From Ignavibacteria bacterium (lineage in GTDB: Bacteria; Bacteroidota; Ignavibacteria; Tepidaquicellales; Tepidaquicellaceae): DNA of 64,000 nucleotides. Position 1 is the stretch's first letter. Each line of letters starts with the position of its first letter. The stretch is taken from contig JADJAH010000001.1 of assembly GCA_016704345.1 (NCBI GenBank), positions 1 to 64,000 of the forward strand, given 5' to 3'. The notes beneath the pieces were generated by a model that was given only the letters and a program-made list of their open reading frames with translations, ran no database searches and was not told where the DNA came from. Made by a program: the position numbers and the translations under genes. Of the stretch, positions 1 through 8,840 are shown piece by piece.

Positions 1-192
1 CAACTTTTATGACAATTAATCGCAATCACGAAAAATTCAGTTCTATAATCAGAGGAGAATTCTTTTTTTCAGAATCAAATAGTTACATGCTATCAGAAAT
101 CATCCTAGATTCTTACAGAAATTGAATTGAACATATAAATGCAATTTCTTGGGTTATAAAAAGTATCATCTAGAACTTCTCAGTTTATACAA

Positions 193-1100
193 TCAATTTT
201 CCATTATATAAGCCTCTCTTATTACCGGAAAAATTCTATAACTATTATCACTATAATATCGATTAAACTTCATGTTCAAAACTTCAGTCAATAAAGAAAA
301 ATCCATTTGATGCCCAATCAGTCCCCATGAATTCATAATCTCAAACAAACGAGTATGCTTCATCATAACCGATTACTGTAACTGCATGATAATAGCAAAC
401 GTATCGTTGATATTTCCTTCCTTCCCAAGAATTCCATCCCAAATGTACTTTCCTCCAGCATTAACAATTTCCAAAAAACCTATTATCCAAGTAAAAGGCA
501 ATTACTATAGGATATCCCTTCATTTAATTCGGTTTTTAAAATTCTCTGCACTTATCGGAACAGTTCTGTAATTTGAAATCCTGTTTTTCAATGCGTCCAT
601 TCTAACTTTTTCAGATGGCAATTATTCCAATGAGAATCTGAATAAGGAAACGAAATCCAGCTAGCACATCCGGAATTTTTCACTAGTTCCATTGCCTTGG
701 AAATTGCAACTCCTTGGTCTTTCTTTCCCGAAAGGATGTTGTGCGTACAAATGAAGGGAGAATATTTTATCTAAATCATTGTTACAACTGCTATTTGTAC
801 ATGAATATTTTTCTGCAGAACACATTTTATAAGTTAATGCCAAATGCAACTGCCCAGGAAGTACATGAACCGACCCCACCTTGATCACCCGGACACGGTA
901 TAAAATGATTAGCATCTTTTTAAAACTTTATATTTCAATGTGCCTCTTACAGTTGTTGGAAACGGGTATTGACAAATAAGATGCTGAATCTGTTTCTACA
1001 GCTCCTGTAACAAATGGTAATCTTTATCAATTTGAGAATAAAGATTAGAACAAAACAAGAAAAATAGAACTAGAGTACTGAGGGGAAATTGAAATTCTGT
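193..1100 (-). pseudogene. Decayed papain-like (C1) secreted cysteine peptidase
   Basis: Reading the minus strand and stitching across frames gives the outline of a compact C1-family peptidase. There is a hydrophobic signal peptide ending SNLYSQ near 1040-1100. The catalytic-Cys region reads DQGGVGSCTSWAVAFG near 830-885, followed by a segment resembling the fold's second helix (GVAISKAMELVKNSGC, about 650-715). The His region reads YHAVTVIGYDE (about 355-390), the Asn region MNSWGTDWASNGF (about 310-345), and the tail FPVIREAYIMEN ends at the stop at 193. Several frameshifts and stops separate these blocks, so no intact product can be made. The three catalytic motifs in the right order make the family fairly sure. 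Sequencing error could account for some breaks, but the number and the surrounding empty DNA favour real decay. Confidence 0.6.
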
Positions 1101-1189
1101 TTCTTTTTCACAAGTCAATGTATTTATGTTCGAGAAAATTGAATTTACATCTATAAAGGAATTCTGAAAAAGTTTGTTTCCGATGAAAT

Positions 1190-1735
1190 TGATTTTGTCA
1201 GGAAAATGTAAATCTTGGTGCACAAGTTGTTTAGCCTCTTTATTTGAATCACATTTTCTGAAATTGATGTCGGATTTCCACATGGTTGGATTCCAACTTC
1301 CACCAAATTTTCACCCAGCCATTAGGAATTGATTGACTACAAATTGTCATAACTGAGCCTATAGGTTTATCATCGTATCTTTCAATTAACGAGACATTAT
1401 AACTTATAGAAGTTGGATTGCCACAAGTTGTTGGATTCCAGAATCATTAATCTTGACCCATCCATTTGGAATCTGCCCTGCACAACCCATTGTGTTTCAC
1501 TAACCTTGTTTAATGCAAGTGGCACAAATATTTCTTGCTGCTTTTCGCAGATAACAAGGCCGAATCCTTAGCGAGTTTGGAAGTGGGTTCATTGAATCTT
1601 TCATCTTTTGAACTTGAATCTAAGTTAGACTTCTGATCAGTCTTACATGAAAACATTGCAAAATAATCAGGAACATTGAAAAGGAAACTAGTGAAATTAT
1701 ACGTATCTGTTAAATTCTTTTGTTTTAGATTTTAT
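1190..1735 (-). pseudogene. Decayed lipoprotein with WNPTxCGNPTSIS repeats
   Basis: The minus strand shows a hydrophobic stretch followed by SCKTDQKS, compatible with a lipoprotein signal (about 1640-1735). A Ser/Lys-rich linker follows. Two copies of a motif then appear: WNPTTCGNPTSISYNV (about 1390-1440) and WNPTMCGNPTSISENV (about 1235-1290). They are separated by RYDDKPIGSVMTICSQ and IPNGWVKI. The frame shifts between the linker, the first repeat and the second repeat. I recall similar Cys/Trp-rich repeats from Bacteroidota secreted proteins of unknown function. The fragment lies just upstream of the decayed peptidase on the same strand, so the two may once have been co-transcribed. The product is unknown and the boundaries approximate. 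Confidence 0.45.
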
Positions 1736-1739
1736 TTTA

Positions 1740-2307
1740 GCGCAAGATTGCAGAACTAACAAAGGTTGTCTATGATGTTCTGCAAAAGGTTGAGCTTTCA
1801 ATTCTTTCAAAAACTCATGAAAAAATCGAAATTGGAGAAATGATAAGCATTCTCTTCGGCTAAAGAAAATGCAAAATCCTTTCAGTTGAGTATCGGCAGT
1901 TCAGTATCGGTAAAATAACAGATACACCCCCCCTCCCCAAAGAAAATTTTTCCCAAAGGGGTATGTTAAATTTTCTTCTCATCCATTCCTATTCTTGCAT
2001 TCCCAAAAAAGAATGCATATTTTTGTTCAGAAAGATGTTTAGTTGGGGGTGTGAAACTTAGTGGATTCATCAAGAAATGAATCCGTACACTGCCGTCAAC
2101 TCTTGCATCTGACATTACAACCTGTGGATGTGTATCATCCGCAGGCAGGCAATTAAGGGAGGTTACAAATCTGAGAGAATGAATATCGAAAGATTAGTAA
2201 GTATTATTTTTACGATTCAATACGGTTAGTCTGTAATCTCCTTTAGTCGCCGAAAAACCCCATACAGTTAGTGTTATTTATTAAGACCACCACCAAAATT
2301 TATATGT
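1740..2307. other. Spacer without recognisable gene
   Basis: I see no convincing gene. A short plus-strand open tail (about 1741-1863) ends in an Ile-Leu-Phe-Gly stop with no clear start. A C-rich run and a CCCC/GGGG pair occur near 1926-1962. The last 100 bases should hold the promoter of the gene at 2308, but no confident box is visible. Confidence 0.4.
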
Positions 2308-3789
2308 ATGGATTACAAAGCCATTGCCATTCTTAAGGCATTAGGAAAGGAAGAACTCAGGGAGTTCGGGAAGTTTGTGAACTCTCCTTATTTTGTAGGC
2401 AATTCGAGCGCTGCCTGGCTTTATGAGGAATTGCTTAAGTTTCATCCGGAATTCTCGAAGGAAGAACTAACGGAAGAGTTTCTTTACTGCAGGGTCTATC
2501 CCGGGATGAACTTTAAGAAGGAAACTGTTAGAAAACTTTTCCACGCTCTGAACTCCGCACTGGAAAAATTTATCGCACAGAAAAATTTCGAAAGCAAGAA
2601 ATTTGATTTTTATGATAATCTGTTCGACGGCTATGTCAGGCTCAACCTGCACAGCCTCGGAGAGAAGTGCCTCGATGAATGCAATGCTCTCCTGCAGCAA
2701 AGCAATGCCCTGAACAGCGATTACTTCCTTAACGGCTTCAAACATTCAACTAACAAAGCCTCTCTGTTCATATCTTCCCGTCCTCACAGCAACGGGTCCG
2801 CCGTGAATGAAATGGCAACGGCGCTCTCGGAGAGGGCTCACAATCTTGCCTGCTTCTTTGTAAAGGAACTCTCACGCAGTCTCGATAATCTGCTTTCGAT
2901 TGATAGAAACTTTGACCTCCGAACAGAAAGGAAACGATTAGACGGACTCTTTGATGCAGTAAATATGCGGGAGTTGATCTCATATCTTAAGAAGGAATGC
3001 AGAAACTCTACCGATGCCGCAATGTGCGAAGTGTATTCGTCCATGTATATTGCATTCATCGAGTTTGATAATGAATCACATTACAAAGCCTACAGGAAGT
3101 CCATTGAAAAGAATGCCAATTTGCTTAGCCACAATGAAGCAAGGTTCCATGTGCTTCGGCTTGTAAGATATTGCCTCTTGAAAAGTGCCGGAGAAAATCG
3201 CAATGCGAAGTTTGAGCGGGAGTTGTTTGAGGTCTATAAACTCTTCATAGAAAAGGAGTATTACCGGACATCCGCCACTGACTATATAACTGTAGATGCA
3301 TTCAGGTCAATTGTAAAACATTGTCTGAGGCTGAAGGAATATAAATGGACATTGGAATTCATAAACAGTTTCAAGCAGAAGCTCCCGCCGGAAAGAAGGA
3401 AGAATATCTTTCATTTCGCGAGCGCTTTATACTTCTTCCATACCGGCAAGCATGAACAGTCGCTGAAGCACACTCACCTTGTCAAGTATGATCATTTTCT
3501 TTTCCGGCTTGATCTTCGTGCGATCAAGCTGATGAACCTATATGAACTCCATGCATTTGAATGCGCATACTCTTGTGTAGATTCTTACAGGCATTTTCTT
3601 AAGAATGACAAAACACTTTCTGAAACTCAGATCAACAGGCACAGAAATTTTATCGGCATTGTGAACAGACTGATCGGATATGCGCTCAAGAAAGATGATG
3701 GATTGCTGATCAGCATTAAGCCCGATATGAAACGGGATGTTGCCAACAGGCAGTGGATAGAGGAGAAGTTGGGGGAGTTGAGGAGGTGA
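2308..3789 (+). CDS. Helical repeat-like protein, Bacteroidota-type ~500-aa family (paralogue 1)
   Basis: This 493-residue soluble protein has no signal peptide or membrane segment and is rich in amphipathic helices, suggesting a TPR-like solenoid. The N-terminus carries the family pattern seen in all four copies of this window: a short helix, then EFGKFVNSPYF, a Leu/Tyr-rich helix, LLKFHPEF, a YPG turn and a long helix ending ALEKFI (about residues 18-92). A second recognisable block near residues 165-180 reads ALSERAHNLACFFVKEL and is matched by the copy at 62067. No catalytic motif is visible. I recall similar proteins as unannotated and common in Bacteroidota. Function is unknown. A regulatory or scaffold role is only suggested by two relatives divergently paired with porin genes at 34-39 kb. 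Confidence 0.75.
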   Translation: MDYKAIAILKALGKEELREFGKFVNSPYFVGNSSAAWLYEELLKFHPEFSKEELTEEFLYCRVYPGMNFKKETVRKLFHALNSALEKFIAQKNFESKKFDFYDNLFDGYVRLNLHSLGEKCLDECNALLQQSNALNSDYFLNGFKHSTNKASLFISSRPHSNGSAVNEMATALSERAHNLACFFVKELSRSLDNLLSIDRNFDLRTERKRLDGLFDAVNMRELISYLKKECRNSTDAAMCEVYSSMYIAFIEFDNESHYKAYRKSIEKNANLLSHNEARFHVLRLVRYCLLKSAGENRNAKFERELFEVYKLFIEKEYYRTSATDYITVDAFRSIVKHCLRLKEYKWTLEFINSFKQKLPPERRKNIFHFASALYFFHTGKHEQSLKHTHLVKYDHFLFRLDLRAIKLMNLYELHAFECAYSCVDSYRHFLKNDKTLSETQINRHRNFIGIVNRLIGYALKKDDGLLISIKPDMKRDVANRQWIEEKLGELRR

Positions 3790-3795
3790 TGATTT

Positions 3796-3887
3796 CCCGC
3801 CGTTGTTGGAGTTCCGAAAAGTCTGAATTGCAATATGAAACACTAATGAACAACAGAGCAGACTTTTCGGTCTCCAACAACAACCAA
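3796..3887. repeat. Palindromic ~90-bp repeat, copy 1
   Basis: Left arm 3802-3824 (GTTGTTGGAG then CCGAAAAGTCTG) pairs with right arm 3859-3881 (CAGACTTTTCGG then CTCCAACAAC) around a ~34-base loop. Near-identical copies lie at 4530-4619 and 6010-6099. A long hairpin would form in DNA or RNA. It begins right after the stop codon at 3789, so it could act as a 3' end structure or be a small non-autonomous mobile repeat. Confidence 0.8.
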
Positions 3888-3895
3888 AAGTTACA

Positions 3896-4200
3896 AATCG
3901 CGTCCCCTTTACCTCGACAAGCTCAGTGCAAGCTCAGGCTCAGGGAGACGCTTATGGTCAAGGCTCTGAGTCCCCGCAGAATAGGCTGACGAGATTAATT
4001 TTGTTCAATGCGGGAGACTCAGAGCGGACAATGAAGAACTGATTTCGACGCAGACGGGCAGGCAGGCCTGCCTGCCTATAGAGGCGATGAATGCAGAATG
4101 GTCAATGAATTTTGATGGGCATTATGAATGAAGAATACATTAGGGCAGGCAGGGAACTGAGCTTCCAACACCCCCTCCTCGGAGGGGGCAGGGGGTGGGT
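3896..4200. repeat. Mixed dispersed repeats
   Basis: Bases about 3953-4035 are a partial copy of the 215-bp unit found in tandem at 6151-8735 (GGCTCTGAGTCCCCGCAGAA, then GGGAGACTCAGAGCGGACAA). Bases 4081-4152 (GAGGCGATGAATGCAGAATG onward) recur at 4341-4412. A CCCCCTCCTCGGAGGGGG hairpin lies near 4170-4190. No gene is supported. Confidence 0.7.
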
Positions 4201-4340
4201 CAGTATTACAGACGACATGTTTTGAATTTAATCTAACTACAGCGTCCAACCAAGTATCGGAGCTTCGACTGCAATGCAGCTATATATAAGGATTTAAATT
4301 TTTTGAATGAAAGGACTTCGATTGCGGGCGGGCCTGACTG

Positions 4341-4412
4341 CCGTTAGAGGCGATGAATGCAGAATGGTCAATGAATTTTGATGGGCATTATGAATGAAGA
4401 ATACATTAGGGC
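4341..4412 (+). repeat. Second copy of GAGGCGATGAATGC repeat
   Basis: This is near-identical to 4081-4152, about 260 bases away in the same orientation, so the two form a short-distance duplication inside the repeat-rich spacer. Confidence 0.75.
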
Positions 4413-4529
4413 AGGCCGGGAATTGAGACACCCAGTCCCAAGCCCCTCTGGAATGGTGATAGATTGTTACTATGTTTGTGTTGTGCTGGAGACCCACCCC
4501 CCGGCCCCCTCCGGAGGAGGGGGAGGTCC

Positions 4530-4619
4530 CGCCGTTGTTGGAGTTCCGAAAAGTCTGAATTGCACTATGAAACACTAATGTACATCCGAGCAGACTTTTC
4601 GGTCTCCAACAACAACCAA
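4530..4619. repeat. Palindromic ~90-bp repeat, copy 2
   Basis: Arms 4534-4557 and 4591-4613 match copy 1, with small loop differences. The copy sits just upstream of the HEPN-like gene and, with copy 3 at 6010-6099, brackets the three-gene module between them. Confidence 0.8.
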
Positions 4620-4665
4620 AGAACTCAGCTGCCAATGCTCAAAACGTTTTCTTGAACTTAGCAGA

Positions 4666-5109
4666 ATGTTTAACTAATTTGCAAAGGCATTAAAGATAAA
4701 GAATTTGTCAACCTACCTGGAAAGATCTGTACAAAGTCTGGAATGTGCAAAGTTCCTAAACAAATCAAGACAGAATTTCGTATCCGTATTTCATTGCAGC
4801 TACTACTCGATCTTTTAGCTTTCGAAGCATGTCCTTATTGAAGTTCTAAACAGAAATGAAGGCTCCTTAAAAGAAGAAGAGACCGTAACAAAGAAACGTA
4901 GTCATGAATTATATAACTATCTCACAATGAAGGAGCTCCGTGAGAGGGATTCAGAATATGCTATGGATGTAAATGAAAAGTGGAACATCCTGAAGCAATA
5001 TAGGATTGATGCTGATTACAGGAATACAGATTTTGAAAGTCACCATTTTGGTTTGGCAGTAAAGATTGCAGAGATTCTTACAGAACAACTAACAAAAACT
5101 TTGGAATAA
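4666..5109 (+). pseudogene. HEPN-domain-like protein, interrupted by stops
   Basis: One reading frame from ATG 4666 to the TAA at 5107 encodes a ~147-residue helical protein. It is interrupted by TAA at 4675 and TAG at 4816. The first half has the look of an HEPN (higher eukaryote and prokaryote nucleotide-binding) fold: YLERSVQSLECAKFL, then FVSVFHCSYYSIF and LSKHVLIEVL, with the aromatic YYS cluster of the second helix. The tail reads YRIDADYRNTDFESHHF, which contains a possible R-x6-H motif of HEPN ribonucleases. An intact 60-residue piece starts at 4927. The gene ends 1 base before the next one, suggesting an operon. HEPN proteins often serve as toxins. Whether the stops are real or read errors cannot be told here. 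The family call is moderate. Confidence 0.45.
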
Positions 5110-5110
5110 A

Positions 5111-5515
5111 ATGAAAGAAGAATCAAGAGCTATTCTCGAAATGATTGATGATCTGCAAAATCGTTTTGAGGGATTGATGATTGGATATGAATACAAGGAA
5201 AACTCAATTACTCATTTTGTCAAAATCAAAACAGAATCCGGTGGGAAATTATCCAAAGAGATTTCGGACTATTGCTTTGAGTTCCTGATGAAATTTCTTG
5301 AAAAATACAGTGAATCACTCTGCTTTCTGGATGATGAATCCCCATTCTATCTAGATAATCCAAGGATCTTCTTTAAACCAAGAATGGAAACAGACAGTAA
5401 CTTCGTTCATTCTTTCGATTACAAGGAAGACAAAGAATATTATTTGAATAAATTGGAAATTGAGAATTACGAATTGAAGGATGTTTCAAATACATATTAC
5501 ACTTGCGCAGCATGA
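5111..5515 (+). CDS. Unknown 134-aa protein between HEPN-like and SecB-like genes
   Basis: This is a small acidic protein without signal peptide or membrane segment, and I do not recognise a family. The first half is predicted mostly helical (EMIDDLQNRFEGLMIGYEYK). A Phe/Tyr-rich middle (YCFEFLMKFLEKY) and a charged Tyr-rich C-terminus follow. It starts 1 base after the upstream HEPN-like frame. Its TGA overlaps the ATG of the next gene (ATGA at 5512-5515), so translation is probably coupled. By analogy with toxin-antitoxin-chaperone loci it could be an antitoxin or chaperone client, but that rests on position only. Confidence 0.6.
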   Translation: MKEESRAILEMIDDLQNRFEGLMIGYEYKENSITHFVKIKTESGGKLSKEISDYCFEFLMKFLEKYSESLCFLDDESPFYLDNPRIFFKPRMETDSNFVHSFDYKEDKEYYLNKLEIENYELKDVSNTYYTCAA

Positions 5516-5946
5516 ATGAAGAAGGCAAATTGACAAACAACTCCATTTCTCTTAGAGAAGTCAGGCTCAATTCATGCAGCTTGAATCTTAAAAGAGAGAA
5601 GCTGGTCGAAAGTCTTAGACCGGAAGTTGCTTTGTCTATTGATCTGCAGACAGAAAAGCTTCCGGGATTTTCTGTTTTTCTTAATGTTCATGTTAAGCTC
5701 ATGAACGATGCAAATGAAACTGCAATGGATCTGCTCGTGAGTAATGAAGGTTTGTTTGAATTGCATGGCGAGAAATCAGAGTTCTTCAGAAGTTTCTGCT
5801 ACATAAATGCACCTGCACTTATTTATCCTTACATCAGAGAAACTGTCTTTTCACTTACAGGCAAAGCCGGAATTCAACCAATCAATTTACCGCCCTTTAA
5901 TTTTGTTGCATTCGGAAAAAAACACTATGGAGAAAAGAGTCATTAA
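5512..5946 (+). CDS. SecB-like chaperone domain protein
   Basis: This 144-residue protein starts at the ATG overlapping the previous stop. An alternative ATG at 5503 would overlap more. The C-terminal third carries the SecB signature: SFCYINAPALIYPYIRETV, then LTGKAGIQPINLPPFNF. This matches the N-A-P-h-h-h-P-Y-h-R-E helix and the G-hPPhNLxPhNF end of SecB. The central part (SIDLQTEKLPGFSVFLNVHV) fits its beta-sheet. Canonical SecB holds preproteins for SecA. Stand-alone SecB-like proteins encoded next to toxin-antitoxin genes control antitoxin folding instead. The location in a repeat-bounded accessory cluster rather than next to secretion genes favours the latter, as inference. Confidence 0.65.
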   Translation: MNEEGKLTNNSISLREVRLNSCSLNLKREKLVESLRPEVALSIDLQTEKLPGFSVFLNVHVKLMNDANETAMDLLVSNEGLFELHGEKSEFFRSFCYINAPALIYPYIRETVFSLTGKAGIQPINLPPFNFVAFGKKHYGEKSH

Positions 5947-6009
5947 GTCCAAAGGAGATAGGCTAAGCACAAAAATAGTTTGGTTCATTAGCATTATTTT
6001 TTTGATTTC

Positions 6010-6099
6010 CCGCCGTTGTTGGAGTTCGAAAAGTCTGAATTGCCTATGAAATACTAATGAACAACAGAGCAGACTTTTCGGTCTCTAACAACAACCAAA
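6010..6099. repeat. Palindromic ~90-bp repeat, copy 3
   Basis: Arms 6015-6037 and 6070-6092 match copies 1 and 2, except that one C of the left arm is lost (GGAGTTCGAA versus GGAGTTCCGAA). It lies immediately downstream of the SecB-like gene. Confidence 0.8.
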
Positions 6100-6105
6100 A
6101 GTTAC

Positions 6106-6471
6106 AAATCGCGTCCCCTTCGTCAGGCTCAGGGAGACGCTTATGGTCAAGGCTCTGAGTCCCCGCAGAATAGGCTGCCGAGATTTATTTTGTTCAAAGC
6201 GGGAGACTGGAGCGGACAATGGAAATTCTTATCGTGTACACGACCCACCCCCTGACCCCCTCCAAGGAGGGGGAATTCTACAAGGAAAGATGTTGAAACA
6301 AACTTTTCCGTCCCAGCTGAGTCTCAGCTTCACCGGACTCAGCGGGAAGACTATACCAATATTATGGCTCTGAGTCCCCGCAGAATAGGCTGCCGAGATT
6401 TACTTTTTTCAAAGCGGAGACTCAGAGCGGACAATGGAAATTCTTATCGTGTACACGACCCACCCCCTGAC
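6106..6471 (+). repeat. 215-bp tandem repeat, part left of the IS element
   Basis: The unit start GGCTCTGAGTCCCCGCAGAA occurs at 6151 and 6366 (period 215), and again at 8389 and 8604 beyond the IS. Each unit holds GGGAGAC..AGAGCGGACAATGG, a CCCACCCCCTGACCCCCTCC / GGAGGGGG hairpin, and AAAGATGTTGAAACAAACTT. Open frames through it are artefacts of the repeat. Confidence 0.85.
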
Positions 6472-8297
6472 GAGGCTGTCCCAAAAGTCAGATTGGTACT
6501 TGGTTGGTTGTAAAAAAAAATGCAGCTGTTGCTCAGTGAGCAACAGCTACTAATTTCGAGTTGAACCTGTTCATCTGCTCTGACCACATCTTTATCAGAT
6601 TGTGTGCCATACTTATCAGCCCGATCTCTATGTTTGCTTTCTTCTTTCCTCGCAATCGTATTCTCCGATATTGCCGGTTTTGCTTTATGTCACCAAAGGT
6701 TGGTTCTATTTCCGTATTCCTCCGCTTCCGGTATGTTTGGCCTGTTTCTGAGAGTAACAGCTCCCTCGCCTTAGTTCTGTATTTCCTTAGCTTTTCATTT
6801 ATTTCTATTCTTCTGTTGTCTTTTGATTTATGACAACTTTCTCTGAGACTGCAGTCTGCGCAACTTTCGCATTCATATATTCGCTTTGTTACTTCATATC
6901 CGGTTTGTGTCTTACTCGTTTCTGTACATTTATATTTCAATAGTCTGTCTGACGGGCATTTATATTCATCTCTTGCTGCATCATAGGGAAGATTGTCTTT
7001 GTGGAATTCATTTGAATTTTTTTTGCCGCGCCTTTCCTTTTCGAATGTGTTGTATTTCACATAGGCGTTGACTTCGGCTTTCTCCAGATATTCGTAATTC
7101 TCTTCACTTCCGTATCCGGCATCGGCCGATATGTTCATTGGCAGCTTCGGCTCTTTGCTTTTCATTGCCCCCATTATCAGCTTCTTCAATTTCTCCATAT
7201 GACTTATCATTGTCGTCGAATCCGATGCATTCTGATGAAGACTGTAACAGACAATGTATTGATTCTCTGTGCCCATCTGCACATTGTAGCACGCTCTGAG
7301 TTCTCCGTTCTTACGACCGCCATTCTTCAATCTCATAAACGTTGCTTCAGGGTCTGTTCTTGAATAACTATTGCGTTCTCCCAGAATCTTTTCCTGTGTC
7401 TCGTATTTTATTAGCTTCGGGATAAGATGTCGCTCAAGCTGTCTTTTCGTTTTGGATATTTGCTTGCTTTGCTGCTTGGATTTCTTTGTTGCTTCTTTTT
7501 CAACTTTCTCTGATTCCAATGTTTCTGTCTTCTTTACAGATTCCTTCAGTATTACATCCAGTTCCTTGACCTTCTCTCTGATCTTATCCGATGTGATCTC
7601 ACTGCTCTCTCCCAGCTCCTCAAGATCTCTTGATCCATACGACTTCTCTTCCTCAGCATTTACTTCTTCTATATGTTTTATCAGTTCCTTTATCTTTCCC
7701 TGCACTATTCCCTTGTTGCGTTCCATCGTCTTCTTCCATACATAGCTGTGTCTTTTTGCATCTGCCTCAAACTTTGTACCATCCACAAAATAGTCCTCTA
7801 TTTTTACGAGCTTTTCTTTTACCAGCAACTCCAACAGTGATGCAAATACATTGTCTACACATTCCTTCAATCTCGATGAACGAAATGTATTTATCGTTCT
7901 GAAGTCCGGACGATTCCTTCCGCTTATCCACATGTAGTTTATATTCTCACGCAATGCCTTGGCTATTTCACGTGATGAATATTTCTTCTGTGTATATGAA
8001 TAGACAAGCACCTTTATCATCATTCTCGGATGATAACTGCTTGTGCCTCCTCCTTTATATGTCGATATCAATGAATCTATGTTCATTCCATCTATCATTT
8101 CATTAACAACTCTCACCAAGTGACGTTCAGGTATCAAATCCTCAAGACTCTCCGGAAGAAGAGACATTTGATGCTGATCATATTTCTTGAAAACTGCCTC
8201 TGACATTCTTCACAATTTATTTCGGCAAAAATAAATCATTATACGCTTCATTCCTATCCGTTTATGTCTCAATCCCAATGACTTTTGGGACAGCCTC
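6472..8297 (-). mobile_element. IS1182-family insertion sequence
   Basis: The element is bounded by 19-base perfect terminal inverted repeats, GAGGCTGTCCCAAAAGTCA at 6472-6490 and its complement at 8279-8297, and carries one transposase gene. It lies inside a 215-bp tandem repeat. Comparison with intact units shows that 16 bases (CCCCTCCAAGGAGGGG, a hairpin) are missing at the junction, and no target duplication is seen. Length is about 1.83 kb. The transposase is intact, so it may be active. Confidence 0.9.
6533..8206 (-). CDS. IS1182-type DDE transposase
   Basis: This intact 557-residue transposase has the usual family length. The N-terminal DUF772-like domain (about residues 15-115) includes SSYHPRMMIKVLVYSYTQK and the NINYMWISGRNRPDFRTI block. 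The first catalytic Asp is in YFVDGTKFEADA (D142). A charged coiled-coil insert spans about 170-270. The second Asp is in ISADAGYGSEENYEYL. A Cys-rich CESCADCSLRESC segment precedes the C-terminal Glu in NTEIEPTFGDIKQN. The protein should cut and paste the surrounding element at its 19-base ends. No second copy of the element is present in the window. Confidence 0.92.
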   Translation of the reverse strand: MSEAVFKKYDQHQMSLLPESLEDLIPERHLVRVVNEMIDGMNIDSLISTYKGGGTSSYHPRMMIKVLVYSYTQKKYSSREIAKALRENINYMWISGRNRPDFRTINTFRSSRLKECVDNVFASLLELLVKEKLVKIEDYFVDGTKFEADAKRHSYVWKKTMERNKGIVQGKIKELIKHIEEVNAEEEKSYGSRDLEELGESSEITSDKIREKVKELDVILKESVKKTETLESEKVEKEATKKSKQQSKQISKTKRQLERHLIPKLIKYETQEKILGERNSYSRTDPEATFMRLKNGGRKNGELRACYNVQMGTENQYIVCYSLHQNASDSTTMISHMEKLKKLIMGAMKSKEPKLPMNISADAGYGSEENYEYLEKAEVNAYVKYNTFEKERRGKKNSNEFHKDNLPYDAARDEYKCPSDRLLKYKCTETSKTQTGYEVTKRIYECESCADCSLRESCHKSKDNRRIEINEKLRKYRTKARELLLSETGQTYRKRRNTEIEPTFGDIKQNRQYRRIRLRGKKKANIEIGLISMAHNLIKMWSEQMNRFNSKLVAVAH

Positions 8298-8735
8298 GAA
8301 TTCTAAGGAAAGATGTTGAAACAAACTTTTCCGTCCCAGATGAGTCTCAGCTTCACCGGACTCAGCGGGATGACTATACCAATATTATGGCTCTGAGTCC
8401 CCGCAGAATAGGCTGCCGAGATTTATTTTGTTCAAAGCGGGAGACTGGAGCGGACAATGGAAATTCTTATCGTGTACACGACCCACCCCCTGACCCCCTC
8501 CAAGGAGGGGGAAATCTACAAGGAAAGATGTTGAAACAAACTTTTCCGTCCCAGCTAAATCTCAGCTTAACCGGACTCAGCGGGATGACTATACCAATAT
8601 TAAGGCTCTGAGTCCCCGCAGAATAGGCTGCTTAGATTTACTTTGTTCAATGCGGGAGACTCAGAGCGGACAATGGAAATTCTTATCGTGTACACGACCC
8701 ACCCCCTGACCCCCTCCAAGGAGGGGGAAATCAAA
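8298..8735 (+). repeat. 215-bp tandem repeat, part right of the IS element
   Basis: This part continues the array with unit starts at 8389 and 8604. With the left part it makes about four units, the second split by the IS. The last unit is truncated at the CCCCCTCC/GGAGGGGG hairpin near 8710-8728. Confidence 0.85.
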
Positions 8736-8738
8736 CAA

Positions 8739-8766
8739 AAAGCCCGCGACTATTGCCGCGGGCTTT
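8739..8766 (-). terminator. Rho-independent terminator of the propeller gene
   Basis: A perfect 10-bp stem (AAAGCCCGCG / CGCGGGCTTT) with an 8-base loop is followed on the minus strand by a T-rich run. It lies 75 bases after the stop at 8841. Confidence 0.85.
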
Positions 8767-8840
8767 GTTGCACAACTTCATTAGATATTGAAAATACAAA
8801 TCAGGTTCAATTCCTAATTCGTAATTCCTAATTCTTAATT

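Noticed and set aside
7371..7902. Long Ser/Phe-rich plus-strand frames opposite the transposase
   Set aside because: They are antisense shadows of the coiled-coil part of the transposase gene.
6143..8831. Small plus-strand frames containing LSPRRIGCRDLF and DPPPDPLQGGG
   Set aside because: They follow the 215-bp tandem repeat and its GC-rich hairpin, with no start signal, and recur only because the DNA repeats.
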